NCBI GenBank assembly: GCA_046047235.1 | Contig: JBJOII010000079.1 | Span: 1-21,407 of the forward strand | DNA: 21,407 bases | Direction: 5' to 3' | Origin: JBMTVN01 sp046047235 | GTDB lineage: Bacteria; Verrucomicrobiota; Verrucomicrobiia; Limisphaerales; JAHDYP01 | In this document: positions 8,384 to 16,356 of the stretch, one piece after another | Layout of the letters: every line of letters starts with the position of its first letter | Numbering within the stretch: the first letter of the stretch is position 1 | Program-made: the position numbers and the translations under genes | Notes under the pieces: generated by a model | The model's database searches: none | What the model was told of the DNA's origin: nothing | The model's input: only the letters and a program-made list of their open reading frames with translations

Positions 8384-8388
8384 CCTCC
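8384..8388 (-). promoter_or_regulatory. Shine-Dalgarno site for the membrane fusion protein gene
   Basis: GGAGG on the minus strand, six bases before ATG 8377. It decides the start in favour of MSKMDRIVLAG over the in-frame ATGs at 8416 and 8392. Confidence 0.75.
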
Positions 8389-8399
8389 GCATTTGCACC

Positions 8400-9797
8400 T
8401 TACTCCCAGCCACCACCCAACGCCTTGATCAACCGCACTACCGCGAGAAACCGATCCCGCTTCGCCACCACTGCCAGCTGCTCGTTCAACAACTTCACGT
8501 TCTCCGAATCCACTACACCCAGAAAATCCACCGACCCTGCCTGGTAACGTGCCAAGGACAATTCAGCCGCGGCCTTGGCTGACGACGCTGCGACGTCGCG
8601 CGCATCCGCCTGCTGCTCCAGATAACGCACGGCCACGAGGCTGTCCTCGACCTCCCGAAAAGCGACCAGCACCCGCTGGCGGTAAAGCGCAACCGCCTCC
8701 TCATACGCCGCCCGCGCCCGCGCCAGATTCGCCTTGTTGCGTCCGCCCTGGAAAATCGGAAAGGACACTCCGGGAGAGATCTGCCAGACGTGGCTCTCCC
8801 AGCTGAACAAGTCCTGCGCCTCAGCACTCAAGTAGCCGCCCGCCGCAGTCAACCGCACCACTGGAAAGAAGGCCCCTTTTGCCACGCCGATCTCGGCATT
8901 CCTCGCGGCCAATTCCCGTTCGGCCTGCGCCACGTCCGGCCGGCGCTCCAACAGTTCCGAAGGCAGGCCTGGCACCACCTCCGGGACCCCCAGTTCCGCA
9001 GGATTCAACTCCAGCTCAAACTCCGACGGCACGACGCCGCAAAAAACCGCGAGACTGTTCATCGTCTCCTCGCGCCTGCGCCTCACCCCCAACAGGTCCG
9101 CCTCTGCCGACGCCAGCTCCGCCCGGCTGCGTTGCAGCTCAAACTCAGCCCCCACACCCGCCTCTAATCGCTGCTCAAAGATCTTCGCGGCCTCCCGCCT
9201 CAGCTCCACCGCATCCACCAGAATCCCAATCTGCCGGTCCAGACTCCGGAGATCAAAATACGCCGCGGCCACGTCCGCCTGCAGACCCAACAACACAGTT
9301 CCTAGGGCAAATCGACTCGCCTCAGCCCTCTCTCGTGAGGCTTCAAAGGACCGCCGGACCCGCCCCCAAACGTCGACCTCGTAACTCAAGTCAAACGGCA
9401 CGGTCCACTGCTCCTGGGTAAAACTCGGAATCGGAAAAGGAACCGGACTCGGGGAATTCCCCGAGGTGCGATATCGCGTCCAGTTGGCGCCGCCGGTGAC
9501 CCCCGGAGCCAGATCGGCCTTGCTGATCCGTGCCAGCGACCGTCCCTGTTCCACTCGCGCCAGCGCGGCCTGCAGATCGAAATTTCCCTCCATCGCCCGC
9601 GCTTCCAACCCATCCAACACGGGGTCCCCAAAAACCTTCCACCACTCCCCGGGCAATCCACTATCCTTCGGCTCCGCAGGCTTCCAGCGCCAATCCTCAC
9701 TCACCGGGACTTCCGGCCGCGCATAGTCCGGCCCCACCTTGCACCCCGCCAGGATCACCACTGCCACACCCAACCAAGTTCTCCATGACACTCTCAT
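8400..9797 (-). CDS. Outer-membrane efflux channel lipoprotein, NodT/OprM (TolC-like) family
   Basis: This 465-residue outer-membrane factor is the exit duct of the tripartite pump. It has a lipoprotein signal with lipobox LAGC (Cys19) followed by the family's KVGPDYARPEVPV. Two related outer-membrane-efflux repeats follow, with long helices: QAALARVEQGRSLARISKADL and later GVPEVVPGLPSELLERRPDV, then AQAERELAARNAEIGVAKGAFFP. The second repeat continues with FQGGRNKANLARARAAYEEAV and SAKAAAELSLARYQAGSVDFL, standard for NodT-type channels. The start ATG overlaps the tetR stop in an ATGA. A run of GGAG units (minus strand, 9806-9815) ends 8 nt upstream, giving a strong ribosome-binding site. The ATGA overlap implies translational coupling to the repressor gene. 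Confidence 0.95.
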   Translation of the reverse strand: MRVSWRTWLGVAVVILAGCKVGPDYARPEVPVSEDWRWKPAEPKDSGLPGEWWKVFGDPVLDGLEARAMEGNFDLQAALARVEQGRSLARISKADLAPGVTGGANWTRYRTSGNSPSPVPFPIPSFTQEQWTVPFDLSYEVDVWGRVRRSFEASRERAEASRFALGTVLLGLQADVAAAYFDLRSLDRQIGILVDAVELRREAAKIFEQRLEAGVGAEFELQRSRAELASAEADLLGVRRRREETMNSLAVFCGVVPSEFELELNPAELGVPEVVPGLPSELLERRPDVAQAERELAARNAEIGVAKGAFFPVVRLTAAGGYLSAEAQDLFSWESHVWQISPGVSFPIFQGGRNKANLARARAAYEEAVALYRQRVLVAFREVEDSLVAVRYLEQQADARDVAASSAKAAAELSLARYQAGSVDFLGVVDSENVKLLNEQLAVVAKRDRFLAVVRLIKALGGGWE

Positions 9798-10339
9798 CGC
9801 TCAAACTCCTCCTCCGCCCGCTCTACCAACTCCATCAGCTCAGCCAAAACCGCCCGCCTCATCTCCTCCGATAAGTTCATCATCTCCAGCATCTCGCTAT
9901 ACCACAAACCATCCACCGCCAGCATCACCACCAAGCCCCGCGCTATCTCCCGCACACTCCCCCCCAAACGCTTCATTTCCTCCGCGCGCCTCTCCCGAAT
10001 CGGATCCAGTAGCCTCGGATCGTTCGCCACCGCCGCCAAAATCGCCGCGCTGACGCGACGCTGGTCCCGCATGTGATCAAAGGCCGCCTGAACAAAGGGC
10101 CCCAGCCCGCCTTCCACCCCCCTACCCACACCAGCACGCCGCTCATCAAACCGGTCGCATAACCGCATTAGCATCGACTGCAGCAACGCTTCCTTGCTCG
10201 GAAAATGATATAGCAATCCGCCCTTGGAAACTTCAGCCCGCTGGGCCACCGCATCCAAAGTCAAATGCACCGCGCCCTGCTCGGAAACCACCGCTTCCGC
10301 CGCATCCAAAATCGCTTCTTTCGCTGACGACCTCGACAT
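9794..10339 (-). CDS. TetR/AcrR-family transcriptional repressor of the efflux operon
   Basis: This 181-residue regulator is the first gene of the efflux operon. The N-terminal TetR helix-turn-helix spans about residues 26-52 (LTLDAVAQRAEVSKGGLLYH, then FPSKEAL), and the C-terminal ligand-binding region includes VVMLAVDGLWYSEMLEMMNL. ATG 10339 is chosen for the AGGAGG nine bases upstream; an in-frame upstream ATG at 10360 lacks such a site. The gene ends in an ATGA overlap with the outer-membrane factor. A near-perfect 26-bp inverted repeat overlaps its promoter, so autorepression relieved by pump substrates is likely. This is inference from layout and family behaviour. Confidence 0.94.
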   Translation of the reverse strand: MSRSSAKEAILDAAEAVVSEQGAVHLTLDAVAQRAEVSKGGLLYHFPSKEALLQSMLMRLCDRFDERRAGVGRGVEGGLGPFVQAAFDHMRDQRRVSAAILAAVANDPRLLDPIRERRAEEMKRLGGSVREIARGLVVMLAVDGLWYSEMLEMMNLSEEMRRAVLAELMELVERAEEEFER

Positions 10340-10348
10340 TGCTGAATG

Positions 10349-10354
10349 CCTCCT
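10349..10354 (-). promoter_or_regulatory. Shine-Dalgarno site for tetR
   Basis: AGGAGG on the minus strand, nine bases before ATG 10339. It settles the start of the repressor at MSRSSAKEAIL. Confidence 0.75.
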
Positions 10355-10364
10355 GCACAAGGGA

Positions 10365-10390
10365 GACTAAACCGTCCAGACGGTATAGTC
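10365..10390. promoter_or_regulatory. Probable TetR operator (26-bp inverted repeat)
   Basis: Two 12-bp halves, GACTAAACCGTC and GACGGTATAGTC, flank a CA centre; 11 of 12 positions are complementary. It covers the -10 element of the tetR promoter and lies 26 bp upstream of the start codon, the expected place for an autoregulatory TetR operator. Binding by this particular repressor is inferred. Confidence 0.8.
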
Positions 10391-10410
10391 ATGACTTAGG
10401 ACAATGTCAA
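10382..10410 (-). promoter_or_regulatory. Sigma-70-like promoter of the tetR-efflux operon
   Basis: On the minus strand a perfect TTGACA (10405-10410) is followed after 17 bp by TATACC (10382-10387). The -10 box lies within the 26-bp inverted repeat, so a bound repressor would block RNA polymerase directly. This is the best promoter visible in the window. Confidence 0.7.
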
Positions 10411-10599
10411 GTTGCTCCAAGACAAGTTCTACACATGCCAGCAGACAGCGCGCGAGGCGGCGCTCAGCCCCCCCTCCGCGAAATCCCTCCGCTTCGTTCT
10501 TCCCGCTGCAGCTCAGGCGCCCCAAACTAGCCCGAGTGCGGTAAATATCCAGACCCCGAACCGCTCTAAGCCACAAAACCGACCCGAGCCTCCGAACCC

Positions 10600-11862
10600 A
10601 TGCCCATCGCCCTCCCTCGCGTCCTGCTGCTGCTGGCGTCATTCGTCACCCTCTGGTTACTGGGGCTTCCGTGGGTTGCAGACTTGCTGATAGCGGCGGG
10701 CCTGGTTGGTGTCCTTTGGTTTCACGCCCCCTCTCCCAAGCGCCAAGTGCTCCTCCTTGGCTCGATCTGGTTTGGGCTGTTGCTGGGCGAAGGCTATTTC
10801 CGGATCGAAGCCCGGCTCATTCCCCAGCCCCAAGCCTACTACCGCCCAGAGGAGCGCTTCGCCCGCAACGGTCACTTCATCCCGGATATCGATATCGAGA
10901 TGGCTGTACCCCACGGCGATCTCATCCCGGTCGAACCCGCGCTTGGACCCACGCTCTCAGTGCCGCGCCGCACCCATTTCCGGACGGATCACCGCGGATT
11001 GCGCAACAACGGCTCGCTGGAAGAGGCCAGGGTGCTGCTCATCGGCGATTCCTTTATTCTTGGCACCGCCAACACGCAATCGGACCTGCTCGCCACGGTT
11101 CTGGAAAGGGAATATTCGACGCCCACTTATGCGCTCGGGCTTCCGCTCGCCCCGTCCTGGCTGCTCGAGATCGTACCGGGCCTTCGGGCTGAAGCACCCC
11201 AACCTGACCAGCTCAAGACCTTGCTCTTTATCTTCGAGGGCAACGACTTCATTGGACCGGCGGATGAAACCCGGGTTGGCCAGTCGCTGGTCCAGCCTGA
11301 CCCATATGACCAGTTCAAGCTCCGCTGCATTCAAATGCTGGGATTCCACACCGGTCACCGCATCTTTAACCTCACGCGCCGCCTGCTGCAGCAACACCAG
11401 GCCGAGGGCGAATCGATCGTCCTTGTGGAAAGAATCGGCGGAAAAAAGCTCGGATTCCTCAACGCTTACCGTCACGCAGCGCTCTGGGATCGTCCCCGAC
11501 TCTCGTTACCGACGGAAGTTCTCCCCATCGCGGCAGAATTGGACGGCGTGTTCTTCATCCCCACCAAGTACCGCGTGTACCAACCTTGGCTGACAAGGAC
11601 AAGCTCCCCTACCGCCCTTCCCTCGCCACCACCGGCCCTACTTGAACTCCAGCGCATCTTCGATCCACTCAACGTGCCGGTCATCGATCTGACTCCAACC
11701 CTCCGGGCCGAGGCAACCAACGCCCTGACCCGGGGCGAATTCGTCTTCTGGCCTGATGACACCCACTGGAACGGCCGCGGCATCCGGGCCGCCGCCAAAG
11801 CGGTCCACGCATTCCTCGGAAAACAAGCCCTCACGACCCCCAATAGCCAGCCCGCACGCTAA
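10600..11862 (+). CDS. Membrane-anchored SGNH-hydrolase/AlgX-AlgJ-like protein, possible polysaccharide O-acetylation factor
   Basis: This 420-residue protein has two or three hydrophobic helices in residues 5-66 and then a soluble, probably periplasmic domain. That domain has SGNH-type motifs: block I LLIGDSFILG with candidate nucleophile Ser151, block III FEGNDF (Gly214-Asn215-Asp216), and the terminal catalytic pair in WPDDTHWNGRG with Asp386 and His389. The DTHWN signature is typical of AlgJ/AlgX and related cell-surface acetyltransferases, so transfer or removal of acetyl groups on an exopolysaccharide or wall polymer is the best guess. No MBOAT acyltransferase or polysaccharide synthase lies nearby, so the substrate is open. 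It is divergent from tetR with a 260-bp gap. The start at ATG 10600 has no good Shine-Dalgarno sequence but places the first helix at the N-terminus. Confidence 0.8.
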   Translation: MPIALPRVLLLLASFVTLWLLGLPWVADLLIAAGLVGVLWFHAPSPKRQVLLLGSIWFGLLLGEGYFRIEARLIPQPQAYYRPEERFARNGHFIPDIDIEMAVPHGDLIPVEPALGPTLSVPRRTHFRTDHRGLRNNGSLEEARVLLIGDSFILGTANTQSDLLATVLEREYSTPTYALGLPLAPSWLLEIVPGLRAEAPQPDQLKTLLFIFEGNDFIGPADETRVGQSLVQPDPYDQFKLRCIQMLGFHTGHRIFNLTRRLLQQHQAEGESIVLVERIGGKKLGFLNAYRHAALWDRPRLSLPTEVLPIAAELDGVFFIPTKYRVYQPWLTRTSSPTALPSPPPALLELQRIFDPLNVPVIDLTPTLRAEATNALTRGEFVFWPDDTHWNGRGIRAAAKAVHAFLGKQALTTPNSQPAR

Positions 11863-12060
11863 ACACGCACGTCGCATATGCGACAGCTGTCGGCCTATCT
11901 GAACCCTTGCCGACCTTGCTTTGCCATCGATGAGAGCGTTACCTTGTGGCTTCTCACATGGTCGGTCGATGGCAGGGGTGCGATGGATGGTGAGCAGATC
12001 GCGCTATAGGCCTGAGCGGAAAGAACCGATAACCGACCCCGTGACTGCGCGGTCTACCGC
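11863..12060. other. Gene-free gap with two overlapping palindromes and a long inverted repeat
   Basis: No coding sequence was recognised. Nine bases after the SGNH gene stop, two perfect palindromes share four bases: GTCGCATATGCGAC (11871-11884) and CGACAGCTGTCG (11881-11892). Further on, TGCCATCGA (11922-11930) pairs with TCGATGGCA (11966-11974), and inside it TGAGA (11931-11935) pairs with TCTCA (11952-11956), giving a stem with one bulge. CCGACC (11910-11915) and GGTCGG (11960-11965) could form a competing stem. There is no T-tract, so a standard terminator is not shown. The gap precedes the kinase gene, so a structured leader or regulator binding site is possible. Confidence 0.6.
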
Positions 12061-13392
12061 ATGAAATTCTTCCAAAAGAACCAATCGAAAGCAGTCGCCC
12101 GCGCCTTCCTCGACAAGGAACGCTACCGCTTTATCCGTGAAGTTGGCGAAGGCGGTCTTTCTTCCGTGGGGAGTTTTTACGACAGCCGCCTCAACCGCGT
12201 GGTTGCCCTGAAGACACTGCAGGAGGAACACGTTGGCAACGAGGAGCTGGTGCGGTTCTTCATCAACGAAGCCAAACTCCTCGGCTATCTCGACCACCCG
12301 GGTGTAGTGCCTGTGTTCGATACCTTTCTCCGCGAGAAGGACACACCCTGCTACACCATGAAACTCTGCCAGGGCCTCTCCCTGGCCAGCCTGCTCGATG
12401 CCTATAAAGGTCCCAACCGGGGACCCATCCCCCTCGCCAGAACGGTCGAGATCTTCACCAAGCTCGCCGAGACCCTCGCCTATGTCCACGACAAGGGCGT
12501 CCTCCATCTGGACCTCAAGCCCGACAACATCATCGTGGGCACTTACGGGGAAGTCATCTTGTTGGACTGGGGCAGCGCCCGGCTCTACAGCAGCGAGAAG
12601 TTTTACGAGCACCTGGGCCAGCACACCGAAGACACCGAGGTCGCCTATTTCGAAAAGGAACGTGAGAGCCTGGTCCTGGGCACGCCACGCTACATGTCAC
12701 CCGAGCAGGTTGCCGGTGAACGCGAACACCTCACCTGCGCCTCAGACCTCTTTTCGGCCGGCATCATTCTCTACGAGATGCTGACCTCCCTGCACCCTTT
12801 CCCGGCAAAAAAGCCCAGCGAGCTCATGGACCAGGTCCTCAAGCACGACCCGCCCCGCCCCCACGAGATCAATCGCGAAATCCCCCGCAAGCTCTCCCAT
12901 ATCTGCTGGAAGATGCTGGCCAAGAAACCAGAGGACCGCTACCAGGGTTTCCACGAAGTCCTCGAGGAACTCGCTTCCTACCACGGAGTCGGCGACGGAT
13001 TCCCCGTTCAGGATTACATCCCGGGAGAGGTCATCTTCAACGAGGGCGATTCCGGGGAGTATGCCTTCCTCATCATGTCCGGCGAAGTGGAGATCCTGAA
13101 AGAGATCGGCGAGCCCGAGCCCAAGGTCATTGCCCGCCTCGGTGTCGGGGAGATCGTCGGCGAACTCGCCGTCATTAGTCATTCCCCGCGAACGGCGGCA
13201 GCCCGCGCTGCCACTCCCGTGCGCATCCGGATTCTGTCCAAAGCCGATATCGAGCAGGAACTGGAGAAACTTTCACCTTGGGTCAGCAAGATGATCAGCG
13301 GCCTCACCGGACGGTTCATTGACCTGCGTGACAAGTATCTCGAGCTGGAACGCAAGCTGCAGGATAAACAGCCGCCGGCTAACTACCCGTAG
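12061..13392 (+). CDS. Ser/Thr protein kinase fused to a C-terminal cyclic-nucleotide-binding domain
   Basis: This 443-residue soluble protein has a Hanks-type kinase domain at about residues 22-305 and a cNMP-binding domain at about 315-405. Kinase landmarks are the glycine loop VGEGGLSSVG (28-37), the beta-3 Lys51 in VALKTL, Glu70, the catalytic loop HLDLKPDN (149-156), the metal motif DWG (169-171) and the activation-segment GTPRYMSPEQ (207-216). The catalytic loop has Leu where most kinases have Arg (HRD), and DFG is replaced by DWG. The cNMP part has a phosphate-binding cassette GELAVISHSPRTA with Gly367, Glu368, Arg377 and Thr378, so ligand binding looks intact. The C-terminus is charged and possibly helical. 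No membrane segment is seen. A plausible role is cyclic-nucleotide-gated phosphorylation, with unknown targets. The last 14 bp overlap the 3' end of the opposite-strand manA. Confidence 0.92.
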   Translation: MKFFQKNQSKAVARAFLDKERYRFIREVGEGGLSSVGSFYDSRLNRVVALKTLQEEHVGNEELVRFFINEAKLLGYLDHPGVVPVFDTFLREKDTPCYTMKLCQGLSLASLLDAYKGPNRGPIPLARTVEIFTKLAETLAYVHDKGVLHLDLKPDNIIVGTYGEVILLDWGSARLYSSEKFYEHLGQHTEDTEVAYFEKERESLVLGTPRYMSPEQVAGEREHLTCASDLFSAGIILYEMLTSLHPFPAKKPSELMDQVLKHDPPRPHEINREIPRKLSHICWKMLAKKPEDRYQGFHEVLEELASYHGVGDGFPVQDYIPGEVIFNEGDSGEYAFLIMSGEVEILKEIGEPEPKVIARLGVGEIVGELAVISHSPRTAAARAATPVRIRILSKADIEQELEKLSPWVSKMISGLTGRFIDLRDKYLELERKLQDKQPPANYP

Positions 13393-14632
13393 AGGGTGCC
13401 GGCATCCCGGCCCGGTAAACCACCGCCGGTTCCGTCCCCTTGACGCACAGTTTGCACCGGGTGTTCCACGGAACCCACAGGCTCTTGCCCCGTCCATACG
13501 CTTGCCCGGTCCCGCCTGCTGACGCCAACACCTCGCCTTCCATCACGAGCAAACACTCCGGTCCCGGTTCGCTCTTCCACTCCCGCTCCTCACCCGGCGT
13601 CAGGTGCAGTCGACTCAACTCAAACTCCGCCGCGGTAGTCGGATAAACCCGCTCACCTGCTGCGGTTGTCATGCCACCGCTCACCACCGGCCGCTCCTCA
13701 ACAAACCGCACCACCCGCAACAGCTCATCCACATCCACATGCTTCGGAGTCAGGCCGCCACGCAGCACGTTGTCTGACCCAGCCATCAGTTCCACGGTAA
13801 CCCCCTCCAGATACGCATGCGGAACCCCGGCATCCTGAAACGTGCTCTGCCCCGACTCCATAACCACCAGGTTAAGGAGCCAGATCGAAAACAAACCCCG
13901 ATCCCGTGAACCATCCGCACGCGCAAACGTCTCTGCCGCACGACACACCCAAAACATGGGATCAGATCGATCCGTTACCGGGGCTGCACCAGCCCGTTCC
14001 AGAATAGGATTCAGAATCGCATCCACCTCTCCCTGTGGCATGCGCATCACGCGATCATACACCTCCTGCAGTAACCGACCCCGGGCGCTCGTATCGATAC
14101 ACCCGGCCAGACGCGACTCCAGCTCCGGCCATGCGTGCTCCAGCTCCGGATGCCGTTTCGACTCCATCGCCACCTCTTCCAGCGGACGAAACCCATGCAG
14201 CATCCAGAAGGGCGTGAGCGCCACATGCACCTCCGGTTTGGGATTCCGGTCGCGGTAGTTGCGATGCTTGGCATCCAGAGGAATCCCCTCGTGCTCCTCA
14301 CGCTCAAACCCAGCCTCGGCTTGTCGCCGGTCCGGATGCACCTGAATGGACAGCATGTCCCTCGCATCCAGCACCTTGAACAGGAATGGGAGCTCGCCCG
14401 CAAACCTCCGCACCACGTCCGGCCCGAGCTGCCCCTCCCGGTCTGCCGCAATCCAATCCCTTAGACTCCGACGCCCGACCTCGATCTCCACTTCGCTGGA
14501 CGCAGACGGATGTGCTCCCAGCCAGAGCTCGGCACAAGGCTTGTCACCCGCTTCCGGCAAACCGAGCAACTGCGGAATATAGCGGTTGCCGCCCCATGCG
14601 TAATGCTGCACCACCCCGTGCAAAGGCAACAT
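13379..14632 (-). CDS. manA: Mannose-6-phosphate isomerase, type I (cupin)
   Basis: This 417-residue zinc enzyme interconverts fructose-6-phosphate and mannose-6-phosphate in the cytoplasm. The N-terminus has the expected NxYxWGG-like start (VVQHYAWGGNRYIPQLLG) and AELWLGAHPSA. Zinc ligands by family position are Gln97 and His99 (LSIQVHPDRR), Glu134 (NPKPEVHVALTPF) and His272 (GVPHAYLEG), followed by the active-site SDNVLRGGLTPKHVDV. The usual NHKPE reads NPKPE here. ATG 14632 puts MLPLHGVVQHYAWGG at the start; the frame extends 22 codons upstream into the mutase gene without family similarity. It follows the phosphohexomutase by 5 bp, almost certainly on one transcript. The two enzymes together would feed mannose-1-phosphate to GDP-mannose synthesis. 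Confidence 0.95.
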   Translation of the reverse strand: MLPLHGVVQHYAWGGNRYIPQLLGLPEAGDKPCAELWLGAHPSASSEVEIEVGRRSLRDWIAADREGQLGPDVVRRFAGELPFLFKVLDARDMLSIQVHPDRRQAEAGFEREEHEGIPLDAKHRNYRDRNPKPEVHVALTPFWMLHGFRPLEEVAMESKRHPELEHAWPELESRLAGCIDTSARGRLLQEVYDRVMRMPQGEVDAILNPILERAGAAPVTDRSDPMFWVCRAAETFARADGSRDRGLFSIWLLNLVVMESGQSTFQDAGVPHAYLEGVTVELMAGSDNVLRGGLTPKHVDVDELLRVVRFVEERPVVSGGMTTAAGERVYPTTAAEFELSRLHLTPGEEREWKSEPGPECLLVMEGEVLASAGGTGQAYGRGKSLWVPWNTRCKLCVKGTEPAVVYRAGMPAPSTGS

Positions 14633-14637
14633 ACTCT

Positions 14638-16341
14638 TCACTGGCCTGCCCCCTGTTCGATCTCTTGTCGCAACTGGGCAATCACCCCGCCAGCACACAC
14701 GACCTTATCCACCAACTCAATCGCCCGGTCCTGACTGTCCGCCACGGCATACACCCTCTGCTCTGGGGCGTTGCCTGACGGACGCAAGTGCAGAATCTCT
14801 CCCTGGTCGGTACCAAACCGGCATCCATCGCACACGTTGATCCAATTGACCCGTCCCTCGCGGAACACCTCGCCAAACGCCCGCTGCAAAGCCTCAAGTC
14901 GACCGCGTAAATCCTCAGCTTCCCGCGCCGTGGCTGCACGCCGGCCCGACTCGCCCCAGCACCGCACCTCCATTCCACCCCCGCTATCCCAGGCCTCCTC
15001 AATCGTCTTCTCGCCGGGCAGAAACGCTTCCAGCATTCTAAGGCTTGTCTCACGCGGGAATTCCCGGATCACATCCGCCCTGCCATACCGGCCCGGTAGT
15101 CTGCCAAAACACTCCACCACACTTAACCCGCGACCGAGCGATGCATGCAACGCAGCCAGAAGAGGCAGGAACGCATCCCGTGTCGGCAGCGCCGCCAACT
15201 CACCCCCGCGGGGAACCGACACCGCACTCGCAGTCAAAAAACCGCCGTTCGCTTCCCATCCAACCTCGCGCATCGCTGCAATCACATGCGGCGAACCAAT
15301 CCGTGTTTTGGAAACCCTCACTCCCCTCGCACTGAAAAAGCGGTCCACGGCATCGTTTGCACTCACCGGAATCGCCACATGCTGCGCTCCCAAATAATCC
15401 GCCACTACCAGCCCAAGCAAATCGCCCCCAAAGAATCGCACCTTCCCCTGCTCCACACCCAACAACAACGGCCGGTCACTGTCACCATCCGTCGATACCA
15501 CCGCATCAATCCCTCCACCGCCATGCTCGTCAACCAACTGCTGGATCGCGTCCAGCATGGCCGGCTGCACAGCCTCCGTGTCCACCGGGATAAACTGCTC
15601 GCTCCGCCCCGCAACCACCAGATCCACACCGAAACGCCTCAACAACTCGACCAGCAGGTCGCGTCCCACCGCCGAATGCTGATAAACCAGCAGCCGCTTC
15701 CCGGCCAGTACCCCCGCCGGAAACGCCCGCACATACCGCTCCAAATAATCCTCAGCACCAGCCGGGTTCACCTCCGGCAAGCCACACCGCTGCGCCGACT
15801 TCAGCATCCCATCCGCTCCAAACGCACTCGCTTCAGCCGATTCCTCCATCAACTCCGCTCGCACCCCTGCCACATGCCGCAAAATTTCACCCTCATCTGA
15901 CTTCAACACTTCCCCATCAGGCTTGTTGAACTTGATCCCGTTCCGGTCGAAAGGAATGTGGCTGCCCGTGACCATCACGCTCGCCTGCCCGCGGGGCAGG
16001 GCGTAAGCCATCAACGCAGGCGATGGAATCAGACCGAGATAATCCACCCGACACCCGGCCTTCCCTACGGCCCACGCAACCGCCTGAAGCATCTCACCGC
16101 GAGTGAGCCCTTCCAACTCCACGGCCTGGATCGTGCTCGGACGCAGGTCGCCCGCCAGGCAAACGGTATCCCCCGCCTTCAGCGCGCCCCGCTCCGACAA
16201 CACGCGAAGGAACCCCAGCGTGTTGATCGCAACCTCCAGCTGACTCAAATCCACCACCCGCCCGCGCAGGCCACTCGTTCCAAAGCCCAACTCAACCGGC
16301 ACATACCCCAGACTCTCACTCAATGTCGTTCCCATAATCAT
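14638..16341 (-). CDS. Phosphomannomutase/phosphoglucomutase family enzyme
   Basis: This 567-residue alpha-D-phosphohexomutase probably moves phosphate between C6 and C1 of mannose or glucose. It has ELGFGTSGLRGRV near residue 17, the phosphoserine loop VTGSHIPFDRNGIKF with Ser127, the magnesium loop STDGDSDRP (Asp285, Asp287, Asp289) and the phosphate-binding loop LRPSGNAPEQR (519-529). The sugar-specificity loop, commonly GEESGH or GEMSGH, reads EANGGFLTASA (363-373), and the serine loop lacks the usual ASHNP. It thus belongs to a variant subfamily and its sugar preference is uncertain; adjacency to manA favours mannose-1-phosphate. Two start ATGs, 16341 and 16335, are in frame; GGTG lies about 7 nt before the second. 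The oxidoreductase stop is 15 bp upstream. Confidence 0.9.
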   Translation of the reverse strand: MIMGTTLSESLGYVPVELGFGTSGLRGRVVDLSQLEVAINTLGFLRVLSERGALKAGDTVCLAGDLRPSTIQAVELEGLTRGEMLQAVAWAVGKAGCRVDYLGLIPSPALMAYALPRGQASVMVTGSHIPFDRNGIKFNKPDGEVLKSDEGEILRHVAGVRAELMEESAEASAFGADGMLKSAQRCGLPEVNPAGAEDYLERYVRAFPAGVLAGKRLLVYQHSAVGRDLLVELLRRFGVDLVVAGRSEQFIPVDTEAVQPAMLDAIQQLVDEHGGGGIDAVVSTDGDSDRPLLLGVEQGKVRFFGGDLLGLVVADYLGAQHVAIPVSANDAVDRFFSARGVRVSKTRIGSPHVIAAMREVGWEANGGFLTASAVSVPRGGELAALPTRDAFLPLLAALHASLGRGLSVVECFGRLPGRYGRADVIREFPRETSLRMLEAFLPGEKTIEEAWDSGGGMEVRCWGESGRRAATAREAEDLRGRLEALQRAFGEVFREGRVNWINVCDGCRFGTDQGEILHLRPSGNAPEQRVYAVADSQDRAIELVDKVVCAGGVIAQLRQEIEQGAGQ

Positions 16342-16356
16342 TCACCAACCATCAGA

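Noticed and set aside
5675..8428. 917-codon open frame on the plus strand
   Set aside because: It is antisense to the RND pump and fusion protein genes, and its translation is rich in His, Arg and Gln with no recognisable domain.
10391..10599. A small gene or RNA between tetR and the SGNH gene
   Set aside because: The short frames there lack ribosome-binding sites and similarity. Apart from the -35 box of the tetR promoter I see no signal.
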